Shown here piece after piece: positions 50,332 to 58,285 of a DNA stretch of 64,000 bases. Positions within the stretch are counted from its first letter, which is position 1. Each line of letters opens with the position of its first letter. Location of the stretch: the NCBI GenBank assembly GCA_046330135.1, contig JAXLTI010000007.1:62001-126000 (forward strand), in the 5' to 3' direction. A program made the position numbers and the translations under genes. Below the pieces are notes generated by a model. The model was not told the origin of the DNA, ran no database searches, and saw only the letters and a program-made list of their open reading frames with translations. This DNA is from CAYYFX01 sp046330135. Lineage in GTDB: Bacteria > ARS69.

Positions 50332-53028
50332 TCACCTCAGCTCGACCGAGGTCTCCTCGCCGTTCGCCGCGCCGAGCGCCGTCTCCAGCCCCAGCTCGCG
50401 ACGCGCGCGCACCACTTCGGACACCGGGATCTGACCCATCGCCGCGAGCTGGCCGAGCGCGGCCACCGCGATGGACTCCGCGTCGATGCGGAAGAAGCGA
50501 CGCAGCGCTTCGCGCGTGTCGCTCCGCCCGAAGCCGTCCGTCCCGAGCGAGACGAAGGGCGCCGTCACCCAGCGCGAGATCTGATCCGGCACTGCTTTGA
50601 TCCAGTCCGACGCGCACACCACCGGCCCCGGCGCGTCCGCGAGGAGCCGCGTGACCAGCGGAGTCTTCGGCGGCGCGTCCGGGTACTCGCGGTTGAAGCG
50701 CTCGCACTCGAGCGCCTCGCGACGCAGCAGGGTCCAGCTGGTGGCGCTCCACACGTCCGCCGCCACGCCGCGCTCCGCGAGGAGCTCCTGCGCGCGGAGC
50801 GCATGGTTCATGATCGGGCCGCTCGCGAGGAGCTGCGCCCGGTGGCGCTTCGGCTCGGCCCCCTTGCGGAAGAGGTAGAGGCCGCGCAGCACGCCCTCCT
50901 CCACGTCCTCCGGCATCGATGGCATCTCGTAGTTCTCGTTGTAGAGCGTGATGTAGTAGAAGATGTCCTCGTTCGCCTCGAACATCCGCCGGATCCCGTC
51001 CTTCACGATCACCGCGATCTCGTACGCGAACGCCGGATCGTAGGGCTGCACGGTGGGCACGGCGGAGGCCAGCAGGTGGCTGTGGCCGTCCATGTGCTGC
51101 AGCCCTTCGCCCTGGAGGGTGGTGCGGCCCGCGGTGGCGCCGAGGAGGAAGCCGCGGCCGCGCGCGTCGGCGAAGGCCCAGATGAGGTCCATCGTGCGCT
51201 GGAAGCCGAACATCGAGTAGAAGATGTAGAACGGAATCGCGAACTCGCCGTGCGACGCGTACGACGTTCCCGCCGCCGTGAACGACGCCATCGAGCCGGC
51301 TTCCGTGATGCCCTCCTCCAGGATCTGGCCTTCCCTGCCCTCGGCGTAGGAGAGGAGCAGCTCCGCGTCCACCGGCTCATAGGCCTGCCCGAACGGCGAG
51401 TAGATGCGGAACTCCTTGAAGAGGCCTTCCATGCCGAACGTGCGCGCCTCGTCCGGGACGATCGGGACCACGCGCTTTCCGAACTCGCCGGCCCGCAGGA
51501 GCGAGCGCAGCAGCCGCACGAAGCCCATCGTGGTGGAGACGGCCTGGCCGCCCTTCGTGCCGCGATGCAGCTCCTCGTAGGCGGAATCCGGCGGCGAGGG
51601 GAGGCGCCGCGCCCGCACGATCCGCTTCGGCAGCTCCCCGCCCAGCAGGCGCCGGCGCTCCTTCATGTAGCGGATCTCGTCGCTGTTCTCGCCCGGATGG
51701 TAGTAGGGGGGAAGCTCCTGCAGCTCCGAGTCCGCGATGGGCAGCTGGAGGCGGTCGCGGAACGTCATCAGCTCCTTCGTGCTGAGCTTCTTCATCTGGT
51801 GGGTGACGTTGCGCGCTTCGAACCCCTCGCCCAGCGTCCAGCCTTTCACGGTCTTGGCGAGGATGACCGTGGGCTGGCCACGGTGCTCCACGGCGGTCTT
51901 GTAGGCCGCGTAGACCTTCCGGTAGTCGTGCCCGCCGCGACGCAGCTTCGCGAGCGCGTCGTCGTCCAGGTGCTCCGCGAGCGCGCGCAGCCGCGGATCC
52001 GGGCCGAAGAAGTGGTCGCGGATGTAGGCGCCGGACTCCACCGAGAACTTCTGGAACTCCCCGTCCAGCGTCTCGTTCATCTTCGCCTGGAGCAGACCGT
52101 CCACGTCGCGCGCGAGGAGGTCATCCCACTCGCGGCCCCAGATGACCTTGATCACGTTCCAGCCCGACCCGCGGAAGACGCCCTCCAGCTCCTGGATGAT
52201 CTTGCCGTTGCCGCGGACCGGACCGTCCAGGCGCTGCAGGTTGCAGTTCACGACGAAGGTCAGGTTGTCCAGCTGCTCGCGCGCGGCGATGGAGAGCGCG
52301 CCGAGCGCTTCCGGCTCGTCGGACTCGCCGTCCCCCACGAAGGCCCACACGCGCTGCTTCGACGTGTCCGCCAGGCCGCGCGCCGCGAGATAGCGGTTGA
52401 AGCGCGCCTGGTAGATCGCGGTGATGGGGCCGAGGCCCATCGAGACCGTAGGGTACTCCCAGAAGTCCGGCAGCAGCTGCGGGTGCGGGTAGGAGGGCAG
52501 CCCCTCGCCGGGCACGGACTCGCGCCGGAAGTGGTCGAGCTGCTGCTCCGAGATGCGGCCTTCGAGGTACGCGCGCGCGTAGAGGCCGGGCGCCGAGTGG
52601 CCCTGCCAGAAGATCTGGTCGCCAGGACCCTTGTCCTTGCCCCGGAAGAAGTGGTTGAAGCCCACCTCGTAGAGCGTGGCGGTGGAGGCGTAGGTGGACA
52701 AGTGACCGCCGAGCCCTTCGAAGCGCTTGTTCGCGCGCGTGACCATCGACATCGCGTTCCAGCGGATGAGCCGCCGGATGCGACGCTCCAGCTCTTCGTC
52801 GCCGGGGAAGGCGGGCTCGTCCTCGGGAGCGATCGTGTTGAGGTAGGGCGTGCGCGTGAGCGCCGGGAGCCCCACGTTCTGCCGCTTGGCCCGCGCGATC
52901 AGGTGCCGCAGGAGGAACGCGGCCCGCTCCGGACCGGCCGTGTGGATGACCGAGTCCAGCGCCTCCAGCCACTCGCCGGTCTCTTCGGCGTCGGCGTCCG
53001 GGATCTGATCGTGGCTCTCGGGGAACAT
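50332..53028 (-). CDS. aceE: Pyruvate dehydrogenase E1 component, homodimeric type
   Basis: 898 residues, normal for AceE. GHLSTYASTATLYEVGFNHFFRG, GDQIFWQGHSAPGLYARAYLEGRI, WAFVGDGESDEPEALGAL (TPP GDG motif), RNVTHQMKKLSTKEL and the second-half blocks VSTTMGFVRLLRSLLR and VPIVPDEARTFGMEGLF are AceE-specific. Decarboxylates pyruvate and transfers acetyl to E2. ATG 53028 is chosen over longer starts because GGAGG lies 6 nt upstream. aceF and lpd are not adjacent. Confidence 0.96.
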   Translation of the reverse strand: MFPESHDQIPDADAEETGEWLEALDSVIHTAGPERAAFLLRHLIARAKRQNVGLPALTRTPYLNTIAPEDEPAFPGDEELERRIRRLIRWNAMSMVTRANKRFEGLGGHLSTYASTATLYEVGFNHFFRGKDKGPGDQIFWQGHSAPGLYARAYLEGRISEQQLDHFRRESVPGEGLPSYPHPQLLPDFWEYPTVSMGLGPITAIYQARFNRYLAARGLADTSKQRVWAFVGDGESDEPEALGALSIAAREQLDNLTFVVNCNLQRLDGPVRGNGKIIQELEGVFRGSGWNVIKVIWGREWDDLLARDVDGLLQAKMNETLDGEFQKFSVESGAYIRDHFFGPDPRLRALAEHLDDDALAKLRRGGHDYRKVYAAYKTAVEHRGQPTVILAKTVKGWTLGEGFEARNVTHQMKKLSTKELMTFRDRLQLPIADSELQELPPYYHPGENSDEIRYMKERRRLLGGELPKRIVRARRLPSPPDSAYEELHRGTKGGQAVSTTMGFVRLLRSLLRAGEFGKRVVPIVPDEARTFGMEGLFKEFRIYSPFGQAYEPVDAELLLSYAEGREGQILEEGITEAGSMASFTAAGTSYASHGEFAIPFYIFYSMFGFQRTMDLIWAFADARGRGFLLGATAGRTTLQGEGLQHMDGHSHLLASAVPTVQPYDPAFAYEIAVIVKDGIRRMFEANEDIFYYITLYNENYEMPSMPEDVEEGVLRGLYLFRKGAEPKRHRAQLLASGPIMNHALRAQELLAERGVAADVWSATSWTLLRREALECERFNREYPDAPPKTPLVTRLLADAPGPVVCASDWIKAVPDQISRWVTAPFVSLGTDGFGRSDTREALRRFFRIDAESIAVAALGQLAAMGQIPVSEVVRARRELGLETALGAANGEETSVELR

Positions 53029-53162
53029 CCACGCCTCCACTTTCCCAGTTCTTCTCGGCGAACGGTTCCGGGGAAGATAGATGCAGGGGGCGGCAGTGTC
53101 CATGCCGGCAGCCCGCGGGTGCCGGCGGCGCGCGCGCCGGCTCGTCCGGGGGGCGCGTCGCC

Positions 53163-53191
53163 TTGACACCCTCCCGGGCATCGCCTAGGTT
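53163..53191 (+). promoter_or_regulatory. tRNA-Arg promoter
   Basis: TTGACA (53163-53168) and TAGGTT (53186-53191) are exactly 17 bp apart; the tRNA starts 13 nt after the -10 box. The clearest promoter in the window. Confidence 0.78.
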
Positions 53192-53204
53192 CGCTTCCGC
53201 CTAC

Positions 53205-53281
53205 GGGCCCGTAGCTCAGTTGGATAGAGCGTTGGTCTCCGGAACCAAAGGCCGGAGGTTCGAATCCTCTCGGGCCCGCCA
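53205..53281 (+). tRNA. tRNA-Arg (CCG)
   Basis: 77 nt with encoded CCA. Acceptor GGGCCCG pairs with CGGGCCC; D-arm TAGCTCAGTTGGATAGAGC; anticodon stem TTGGT/ACCAA with loop CTCCGGA gives anticodon CCG (53239-53241), reading CGG; T-arm GAGGTTCGAATCCTC. Followed after 5 nt by a rho-independent terminator. Confidence 0.97.
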
Positions 53282-53286
53282 TCTCG

Positions 53287-53316
53287 GGCGTCCGGCCTAG
53301 GTGGCGGACGCCTTTT
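53287..53316 (+). terminator. Rho-independent terminator of tRNA-Arg
   Basis: GGCGTCCG (53287-53294) pairs perfectly with CGGACGCC (53305-53312) across a 10-nt loop and is followed by TTTT (53313-53316). It ends 2 nt before the start codon of the next gene. Confidence 0.8.
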
Positions 53317-53318
53317 CA

Positions 53319-54902
53319 ATGATGAGACTCGCTAGCGTCCTCGTCGTCGCGCTGCTCGCCGCTCCACCTGCATCGGCCGAGGGCCCCGTGCCTTCGCGCG
53401 GCGGCACTCTCGTGTACGGACGGGGACCGGACGCGGTGGGGCTGGACCCCGCGCACGAGTCGGACGGCGAGTCCTTCAAGGTCTGCGACAACCTGTACGA
53501 GGGTCTCGTCCGCTTCGCCGACGACGGGACCGCCATCGAGCCGTGCCTCGCGTCGTCGTGGGACACGAGCGAGGACGGGAAGACGTGGACGTTCCATCTG
53601 CGCAAGGGCGTGCGCTTCCACTGCGGCAAGCCGCTCGACGCGGCCGCGGTGGAGTACAGCCTCGCCCGACAGTGGAGCGCCCGCAGCCCCAAGCATCCGG
53701 ACCACGGGGTGGGCGGTCCCTACCCCTTCTGGGGTTACCTCGGGATGGACGCCGTCCTCGACAAGATCGAGGTCGTGGATCCGCAGACCGTTCGCTTCCG
53801 ATTGAAGGAGCCCAGCGCGCCCTTCCTCGCGAACCTCGCGTGCAACTTCGCGGCGATCGTCTGCCCGAGCGACGCGCACGCCCGCGCCGGGGACTTCTAC
53901 CGCCACCCTTGCGGCACGGGGCCCTACCGGTTCGTGGAGTGGAAGCCGGGCGACTCGGAGACGCTCCAACGCTTCGACGGCTACTGGGGCGATGCACCGC
54001 TCCTCGACAAGGTCGTGTTCCGCTCGGTGCCGGACAACTCCACGCGCTTCTTCGATCTCCTCTCCGGCGCGCTGGCGGCGATGGACGGAATCCCGCCCGA
54101 GGAAGTGCCGTCCATCGAGGCGAACCGAGATCTCAAGCTCGTGGGAGAGCCGGGCATGAACGTCGCCTACCTCGCGATGAACATGGATCACGCGCCGTTC
54201 GGGAGCGTGGAGGTCCGGCGCGCGGTGGCGCACGCGATCGACAAGAAGGCGATCGTGCGGACCCTCTACGCGAACATGGCGGAGGTGGCCATCGGGCCGC
54301 TGCCGCCGAACGTCTTCGGGGCGGATCCGGATCTCTCGGACTACGACTACGATCCGGCGCTCTCGCGGGAGCTGCTGACCCAGGCCGGGTACTCCGACGG
54401 CTTCGAGACCACGCTCTGGACGACCACGGGTCCCCGTCCCTACATGCCGCAGCCGCTCCGCCTCGCCCAGGCCATCCAGGCGGACCTCGCGGCGGTGGGG
54501 ATCCGCGTGAAGATCGTCAGCTTCGAGTGGGAAGCGTATCTCGAGCGGCTGCACCGCGGCCACCACGACCTCGCGCTCCTGGGCTGGCAGGCGGACAACG
54601 GCGACCCCGACAACTTCCTCTTCGTGCACTTCGACAAGTCCTCGGCCACGCCTCCTGCGGGGAACATCGCCTTCTATCGCGACGAGCGCGTGCACGAGCT
54701 CCTGCGCGCCGGGCAGCGGACCGTGGTTCCCGAGGCCCGCCTGCCGCTCTACCGGGAGGCGCAGGAGATCATCCACCGGGACGCACCGTGGGTGCCGCTG
54801 GTGCACACGCGCGAGCTGGCCGCGATTCGCGGGAACGTGCAGGGGTTCCGGCTGCATCCGACCGGCCGCGTGCTCCTCTCACGGGTGTGGCTCTCCCCGT
54901 GA
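53319..54902 (+). CDS. Peptide/nickel-type ABC transporter substrate-binding protein (family 5)
   Basis: 527 residues from ATG 53319 (or ATG 53322). Residues 1-22 form a signal peptide (MMRLASVLVVALLAAPPASA). GGTLVYGRGPDAVGLDPAHESDGESFKVCDNLYEGLVRF, WTFHLRKGVRFHCGKPLDAAAVEYSL and YRFVEWKPGDSETLQRFDGYWG are SBP_bac_5 blocks as in DppA. It captures a peptide or similar solute in the periplasm. No permease or ATPase genes are adjacent, so it is an orphan. A GTG at 53301 is rejected because it lies in the terminator stem; the ATG has only a weak GGCGGA upstream. Confidence 0.88.
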   Translation: MMRLASVLVVALLAAPPASAEGPVPSRGGTLVYGRGPDAVGLDPAHESDGESFKVCDNLYEGLVRFADDGTAIEPCLASSWDTSEDGKTWTFHLRKGVRFHCGKPLDAAAVEYSLARQWSARSPKHPDHGVGGPYPFWGYLGMDAVLDKIEVVDPQTVRFRLKEPSAPFLANLACNFAAIVCPSDAHARAGDFYRHPCGTGPYRFVEWKPGDSETLQRFDGYWGDAPLLDKVVFRSVPDNSTRFFDLLSGALAAMDGIPPEEVPSIEANRDLKLVGEPGMNVAYLAMNMDHAPFGSVEVRRAVAHAIDKKAIVRTLYANMAEVAIGPLPPNVFGADPDLSDYDYDPALSRELLTQAGYSDGFETTLWTTTGPRPYMPQPLRLAQAIQADLAAVGIRVKIVSFEWEAYLERLHRGHHDLALLGWQADNGDPDNFLFVHFDKSSATPPAGNIAFYRDERVHELLRAGQRTVVPEARLPLYREAQEIIHRDAPWVPLVHTRELAAIRGNVQGFRLHPTGRVLLSRVWLSP

Positions 54903-55028
54903 CGGGGCCGGCCGGTCAAGGCTCCGGCGCGGCGAGTCGATGAGGAGAGATTGGGGTTCCAGGGAAGCCCGGTCGCTCCGTGGAGCGCCGGCGCCGACGT
55001 CGACGCGTTCCTTCGGCCAGGAGAACCC

Positions 55029-56717
55029 GTGAAGACTGCACCCGGATGGCTAGCCGCCCTCGTTCTCGTCGCCCTCGGCACCGTGGCGGGGCCCGCGGCG
55101 GCAAGCCCCTCGGCGGTCGCCGACAGCGCGAGTCTCGGGGACATGGAGCACTTCGCGCTCGGGTCCTTCTTCGAGGCGCGCGGCTCCCTGCGCGAGGCGC
55201 TTCAGGAATACCAGCTCGCGCTCCGCGACACGCCGAACGACCCGAACGTCCACGGCGCCCTCGCGCGCGTCCACCTCGCCCTCGAGGAGATCGACGAAGC
55301 GAAGACCGAAGCCGTCGCGGCCCTGAAGGCGGATCCCGCGAACCGGGACGGCCTCGACGTCATGGTCGAGGTGCATCGCGGCGAGAAGGACCTGCCCGCG
55401 GCCATCGAGACGGCCCGGAAGATCGTCGCGGCGGACACCACGGACTTCGACTCCCGCGTGCGCCTGGCCGAGCTGCTCGAGAGCCATGACGAGGTGCAGG
55501 CGGCGGTGGACGAGCTCGGCCGTGCGGCGGAGATCCGGCCCGGCGTGGCACGGCTCCACTTCCGGCGCGGCCAGCTCCTCACCCGGCTCGGGAAGCTCCA
55601 GGAGGCGCTCGCGGAGTTCGACACGGTCCGCCAGATCGACCCGCAGTTCGTCGACGCGGTCGTGGCGTCGGGGGCGGTCCGCGAGGCGAACCACGACCTG
55701 GCCGGGGCGGAGCAGAGCTACCGCGGGGCCCTCGGGTTGGACCCGTTGAACGTCAGCGCGCGCCGGCGGCTGCTGCGCGTGCTGCTGCTCGAGGACAAGG
55801 CGGACGACGCGGAGAAGGAAGCGCGGACGCTGCTGGAACAGGTGCCCGGCGATCTGGACGTACGCGAGCAGCTCGGCGTCCTCTTCCTCCGGCGCGGCCA
55901 GACGAAGGAGGCGGTGGCCCAGCTTCAGCAGGTGGAGAAGGACGCGCCGGACCGGATCACCGTGCACCGGCACCTCGGACGGCTCTTCTGGGAGCAGAAG
56001 GACGCCGCGTCCGCGGAGACGGAGTACGAGGCCACCGTGCGCATCGACTCCACGTTCGTCGAGGGGTGGGTGAACCTCGGCTACCTGCGGGCCCAGGCCG
56101 GACGGACGAAGGACGCGGCCCTGGCCTTCGAGAAGGCATCTAACTTGAGTCCCGACAACCCAGTAGTCCATTTACTTCGAGGAGTTTGCTACAACCAGCT
56201 CGGCACCTACGAGCAGGCGGTCGACGCGTTCTCGAAGTCCCTCTCTTTGAAGCCGAAGAACGCGGAGGCGCTGCACGGCCTAGGGGTCGCGCGGGACAAG
56301 CTCGGGAAGATCGACGAGGCAGCGGACGCTTTTCGCGAGATCCTGACCCTCGCGCCCGACGACGCGGAGGCGATGAACTACCTGGGCTACATGCTGGCGG
56401 ACCACGGCCGTAACCTGGACGAAGCCGTCAAGGTCCTCCAGCGGGCCGTGACCCTGGAGCCCGACAACGGCTACTACCAGGACAGCCTCGCTTGGGCCCT
56501 GTTCAAGAAGGGGGACCCGAAGGGCGCGCACGAGCATCTGGAGCGGGCGCTCAAGTCCGTCCCCGCCGATGCGGTGATTCTCGAGCATCTGGGGGATGTT
56601 CTTGCGGCTCTCGGGCAACCCGAGCAGGCCCGGGACGCTTGGCAGCGCGCGCTGAAGCTGGATCCCTCCGAGAAGCGGCTGCAGGCCAAAGTGGAGGCGA
56701 AGGCCCCGATCGAGTAA
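55029..56717 (+). CDS. Exported TPR-repeat protein
   Basis: 562 residues from GTG 55029 with AGGAG 5 nt upstream. Residues 1-25 form a signal peptide (VKTAPGWLAALVLVALGTVA). About fourteen TPR units fill the rest (for example ALGSFFEARGSLREALQEYQLAL and AEALHGLGVARDKLGKIDEAADAFREIL). Likely a periplasmic protein-interaction scaffold; no specific function can be named. Codons at 56136-56186 (residues 370-386) are strikingly A/T-ending, unlike the rest of the gene. Upstream of an ECF sigma gene. Confidence 0.85.
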   Translation: MKTAPGWLAALVLVALGTVAGPAAASPSAVADSASLGDMEHFALGSFFEARGSLREALQEYQLALRDTPNDPNVHGALARVHLALEEIDEAKTEAVAALKADPANRDGLDVMVEVHRGEKDLPAAIETARKIVAADTTDFDSRVRLAELLESHDEVQAAVDELGRAAEIRPGVARLHFRRGQLLTRLGKLQEALAEFDTVRQIDPQFVDAVVASGAVREANHDLAGAEQSYRGALGLDPLNVSARRRLLRVLLLEDKADDAEKEARTLLEQVPGDLDVREQLGVLFLRRGQTKEAVAQLQQVEKDAPDRITVHRHLGRLFWEQKDAASAETEYEATVRIDSTFVEGWVNLGYLRAQAGRTKDAALAFEKASNLSPDNPVVHLLRGVCYNQLGTYEQAVDAFSKSLSLKPKNAEALHGLGVARDKLGKIDEAADAFREILTLAPDDAEAMNYLGYMLADHGRNLDEAVKVLQRAVTLEPDNGYYQDSLAWALFKKGDPKGAHEHLERALKSVPADAVILEHLGDVLAALGQPEQARDAWQRALKLDPSEKRLQAKVEAKAPIE

Positions 56718-56747
56718 GGTCGGAAAAGGCCTGCCGGCGGGGCCCTC

Positions 56748-56780
56748 GGGGAACCTTCCGTGACGGAACGGGTTTCCCCC
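56748..56780 (+). promoter_or_regulatory. Dyad and possible ECF-type promoter upstream of the sigma factor
   Basis: GGGGAACC ... GGGTTTCCCC flank the perfect palindrome TTCCGTGACGGAA (56756-56768). GGAACCT at 56750 resembles the GGAAC -35 box of ECF sigma promoters, so autoregulation is possible; alternatively the hairpin terminates the TPR gene. Confidence 0.35.
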
Positions 56781-56796
56781 GCAACGGAGGTGGCGC

Positions 56797-57564
56797 ATGT
56801 TCCCGTTGCGGATCGTTCGCCCCGCACCTGGAGGCCGGGCTTTGGACCGGAAGGCTGCGGTGCGTGACGAGCGGGCCGACGAAGATCTCATGCTCGCCCT
56901 CAAGCACGGCGACGAGCAAGCGTTCGCCGAGCTCATGCGGCGCCACCGCGGTCCGATCGTCAATTACGTCCACCGGCTCATCGGGGACCGGGATCGCGCC
57001 GAGGACCTCGCGCAAGAGGTCTTCCTGCGCGTGTACCGCCACGCGGGGACCTACCGGGTCACGGCCCGGTTCACCACGTGGCTGTACACCATCGCGTCGA
57101 ACCTCGGGAAGAACGAGCTCCGCAATCGTGCGCGCCGCCGGAACATCTCCATGGAAGACGCGCCGCGCGAGCTCCAGCAAGAGGACTATCACCTCGGCAC
57201 GCGCGAGGACTTCCTCGCTCCGGACCGGGTGGCGGATCTGAACGACCGCCAGCAGAAGGTCCGCACGGCCATCGACTCGTTGCCGGAGCACTTCCGGATG
57301 ATGCTCGTGCTCCGGGACCTCGAGGGCTTCGCGTACGAAGAGATCGCGTCGATGCTCGAGCTGCCGCTCGGCACCGTGAAGTCGCGGATCAACCGTGCAC
57401 GTCTGGAGTTCAAGCGCAGGATCGAGCCGCTCCTCCGGGCTCGGCGCACGAACGACCCGTCGGTGTTCTGGCGGCTGTCGCGCGGCGTGCTTCCGGAGGA
57501 CGGAGGAGGGGCCGCCACGCGGCCCGGGACCGATCGAGGGGGTCAGGGAGGAAACCAACGGTGA
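56797..57564 (+). CDS. ECF-family RNA polymerase sigma factor (RpoE-like)
   Basis: 255 residues. Region 2 (DEQAFAELMRRHRGPIVNYVHRLIGDRDRAEDLAQEVFLRVYRH then RFTTWLYTIASN) and region 4 (IDSLPEHFRMMLVLRDLEGFAYEEIASMLELPLGTVKSRINRARLEFK) are complete; no regions 1 or 3. A C-terminal extension of about 35 residues (from ARRTNDPSVFWRL) is unusual. GGAGGTGG precedes ATG 56797. The next gene, overlapping by 4 bp, encodes a zinc-finger anti-sigma-like protein. Confidence 0.93.
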   Translation: MFPLRIVRPAPGGRALDRKAAVRDERADEDLMLALKHGDEQAFAELMRRHRGPIVNYVHRLIGDRDRAEDLAQEVFLRVYRHAGTYRVTARFTTWLYTIASNLGKNELRNRARRRNISMEDAPRELQQEDYHLGTREDFLAPDRVADLNDRQQKVRTAIDSLPEHFRMMLVLRDLEGFAYEEIASMLELPLGTVKSRINRARLEFKRRIEPLLRARRTNDPSVFWRLSRGVLPEDGGGAATRPGTDRGGQGGNQR

Positions 57565-58274
57565 ATTGCGACAAAGTGCAGGATCTCCTCTCGGAAGCCA
57601 TCGACGGCGCGCTGTCGCCGGCGGAGGCTCGAGACTTCGATGCGCACCTGGCGGACTGCCCGCCGTGTCGCGCGCTCCTCGGCGACTTGAAGGAGTCGCT
57701 CGCGGTGCTCGAGGAGCTGCCCTCCGTGGAGGTGGGTGACGACTTCGACGCGGCGGTCTGGAAGCGCTTGCGGGCGGAGCGTCGCCTCGCGTCCGCGCGG
57801 ACGGTCCGGTCGCGCGTGCGTGATTGGCTGAGCGCGTTCGGGCTCCGCGGATCGCTGCGCTGGGTCCCGCTCGGAGCGGCGGCCGCGGTGCTCGGGTGGG
57901 TCGCCCTGTCGTCCGCCCCGGATCAGATGATCCGGGCGTCGATGGGAACGGCGGAGGCAAGCCGTGTCGCCAGCGTCGGCAGCGGCACCAAGAGCGCGGA
58001 AGAGGCCGCCTCGCCGGACATCGAGGCGCTCTCGCACAATCCGGACTTCACGCCGGTCGAGTTCAGTGCGGGAATGCCGAGGGCCGTGGAGCAGTTCCTC
58101 TCGTCCGACCAGGACCTCACGCCGCGTTACCGGCGCTCGAACTACAACTACCCGTTCCGTCCCGTCCGTGACCCGATCGTGACCGTCCCCGTTTCCACGG
58201 GTGGCGTGGCGATCGAATCCCCGAATCCGACCACGACGACGACGGAGACGGGGGTGCCGGTCCTCGCATTCTGA
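57561..58274 (+). CDS. Zinc-finger (ZAS) anti-sigma-like membrane protein
   Basis: 237 residues from GTG 57561. NCDKVQDLLSEAIDGALSPAEARDFDAHLADCPPCRALL contains the anti-sigma zinc site (Cys3, His29, Cys33, Cys36). A single transmembrane helix follows at about residues 98-115 (WVPLGAAAAVLGWVAL), and the remainder, rich in Ser, Pro and Thr, would be periplasmic. Expected to hold the preceding sigma factor until a signal is sensed. Its partner and the protease that would release it are not proven. Confidence 0.85.
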   Translation: MNCDKVQDLLSEAIDGALSPAEARDFDAHLADCPPCRALLGDLKESLAVLEELPSVEVGDDFDAAVWKRLRAERRLASARTVRSRVRDWLSAFGLRGSLRWVPLGAAAAVLGWVALSSAPDQMIRASMGTAEASRVASVGSGTKSAEEAASPDIEALSHNPDFTPVEFSAGMPRAVEQFLSSDQDLTPRYRRSNYNYPFRPVRDPIVTVPVSTGGVAIESPNPTTTTTETGVPVLAF

Positions 58275-58285
58275 TCGGCACACCC

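Noticed and set aside
53301..53318. GTG start for the peptide-binding protein
   Set aside because: It lies in the tRNA-Arg terminator stem, and the signal peptide begins at ATG 53319.
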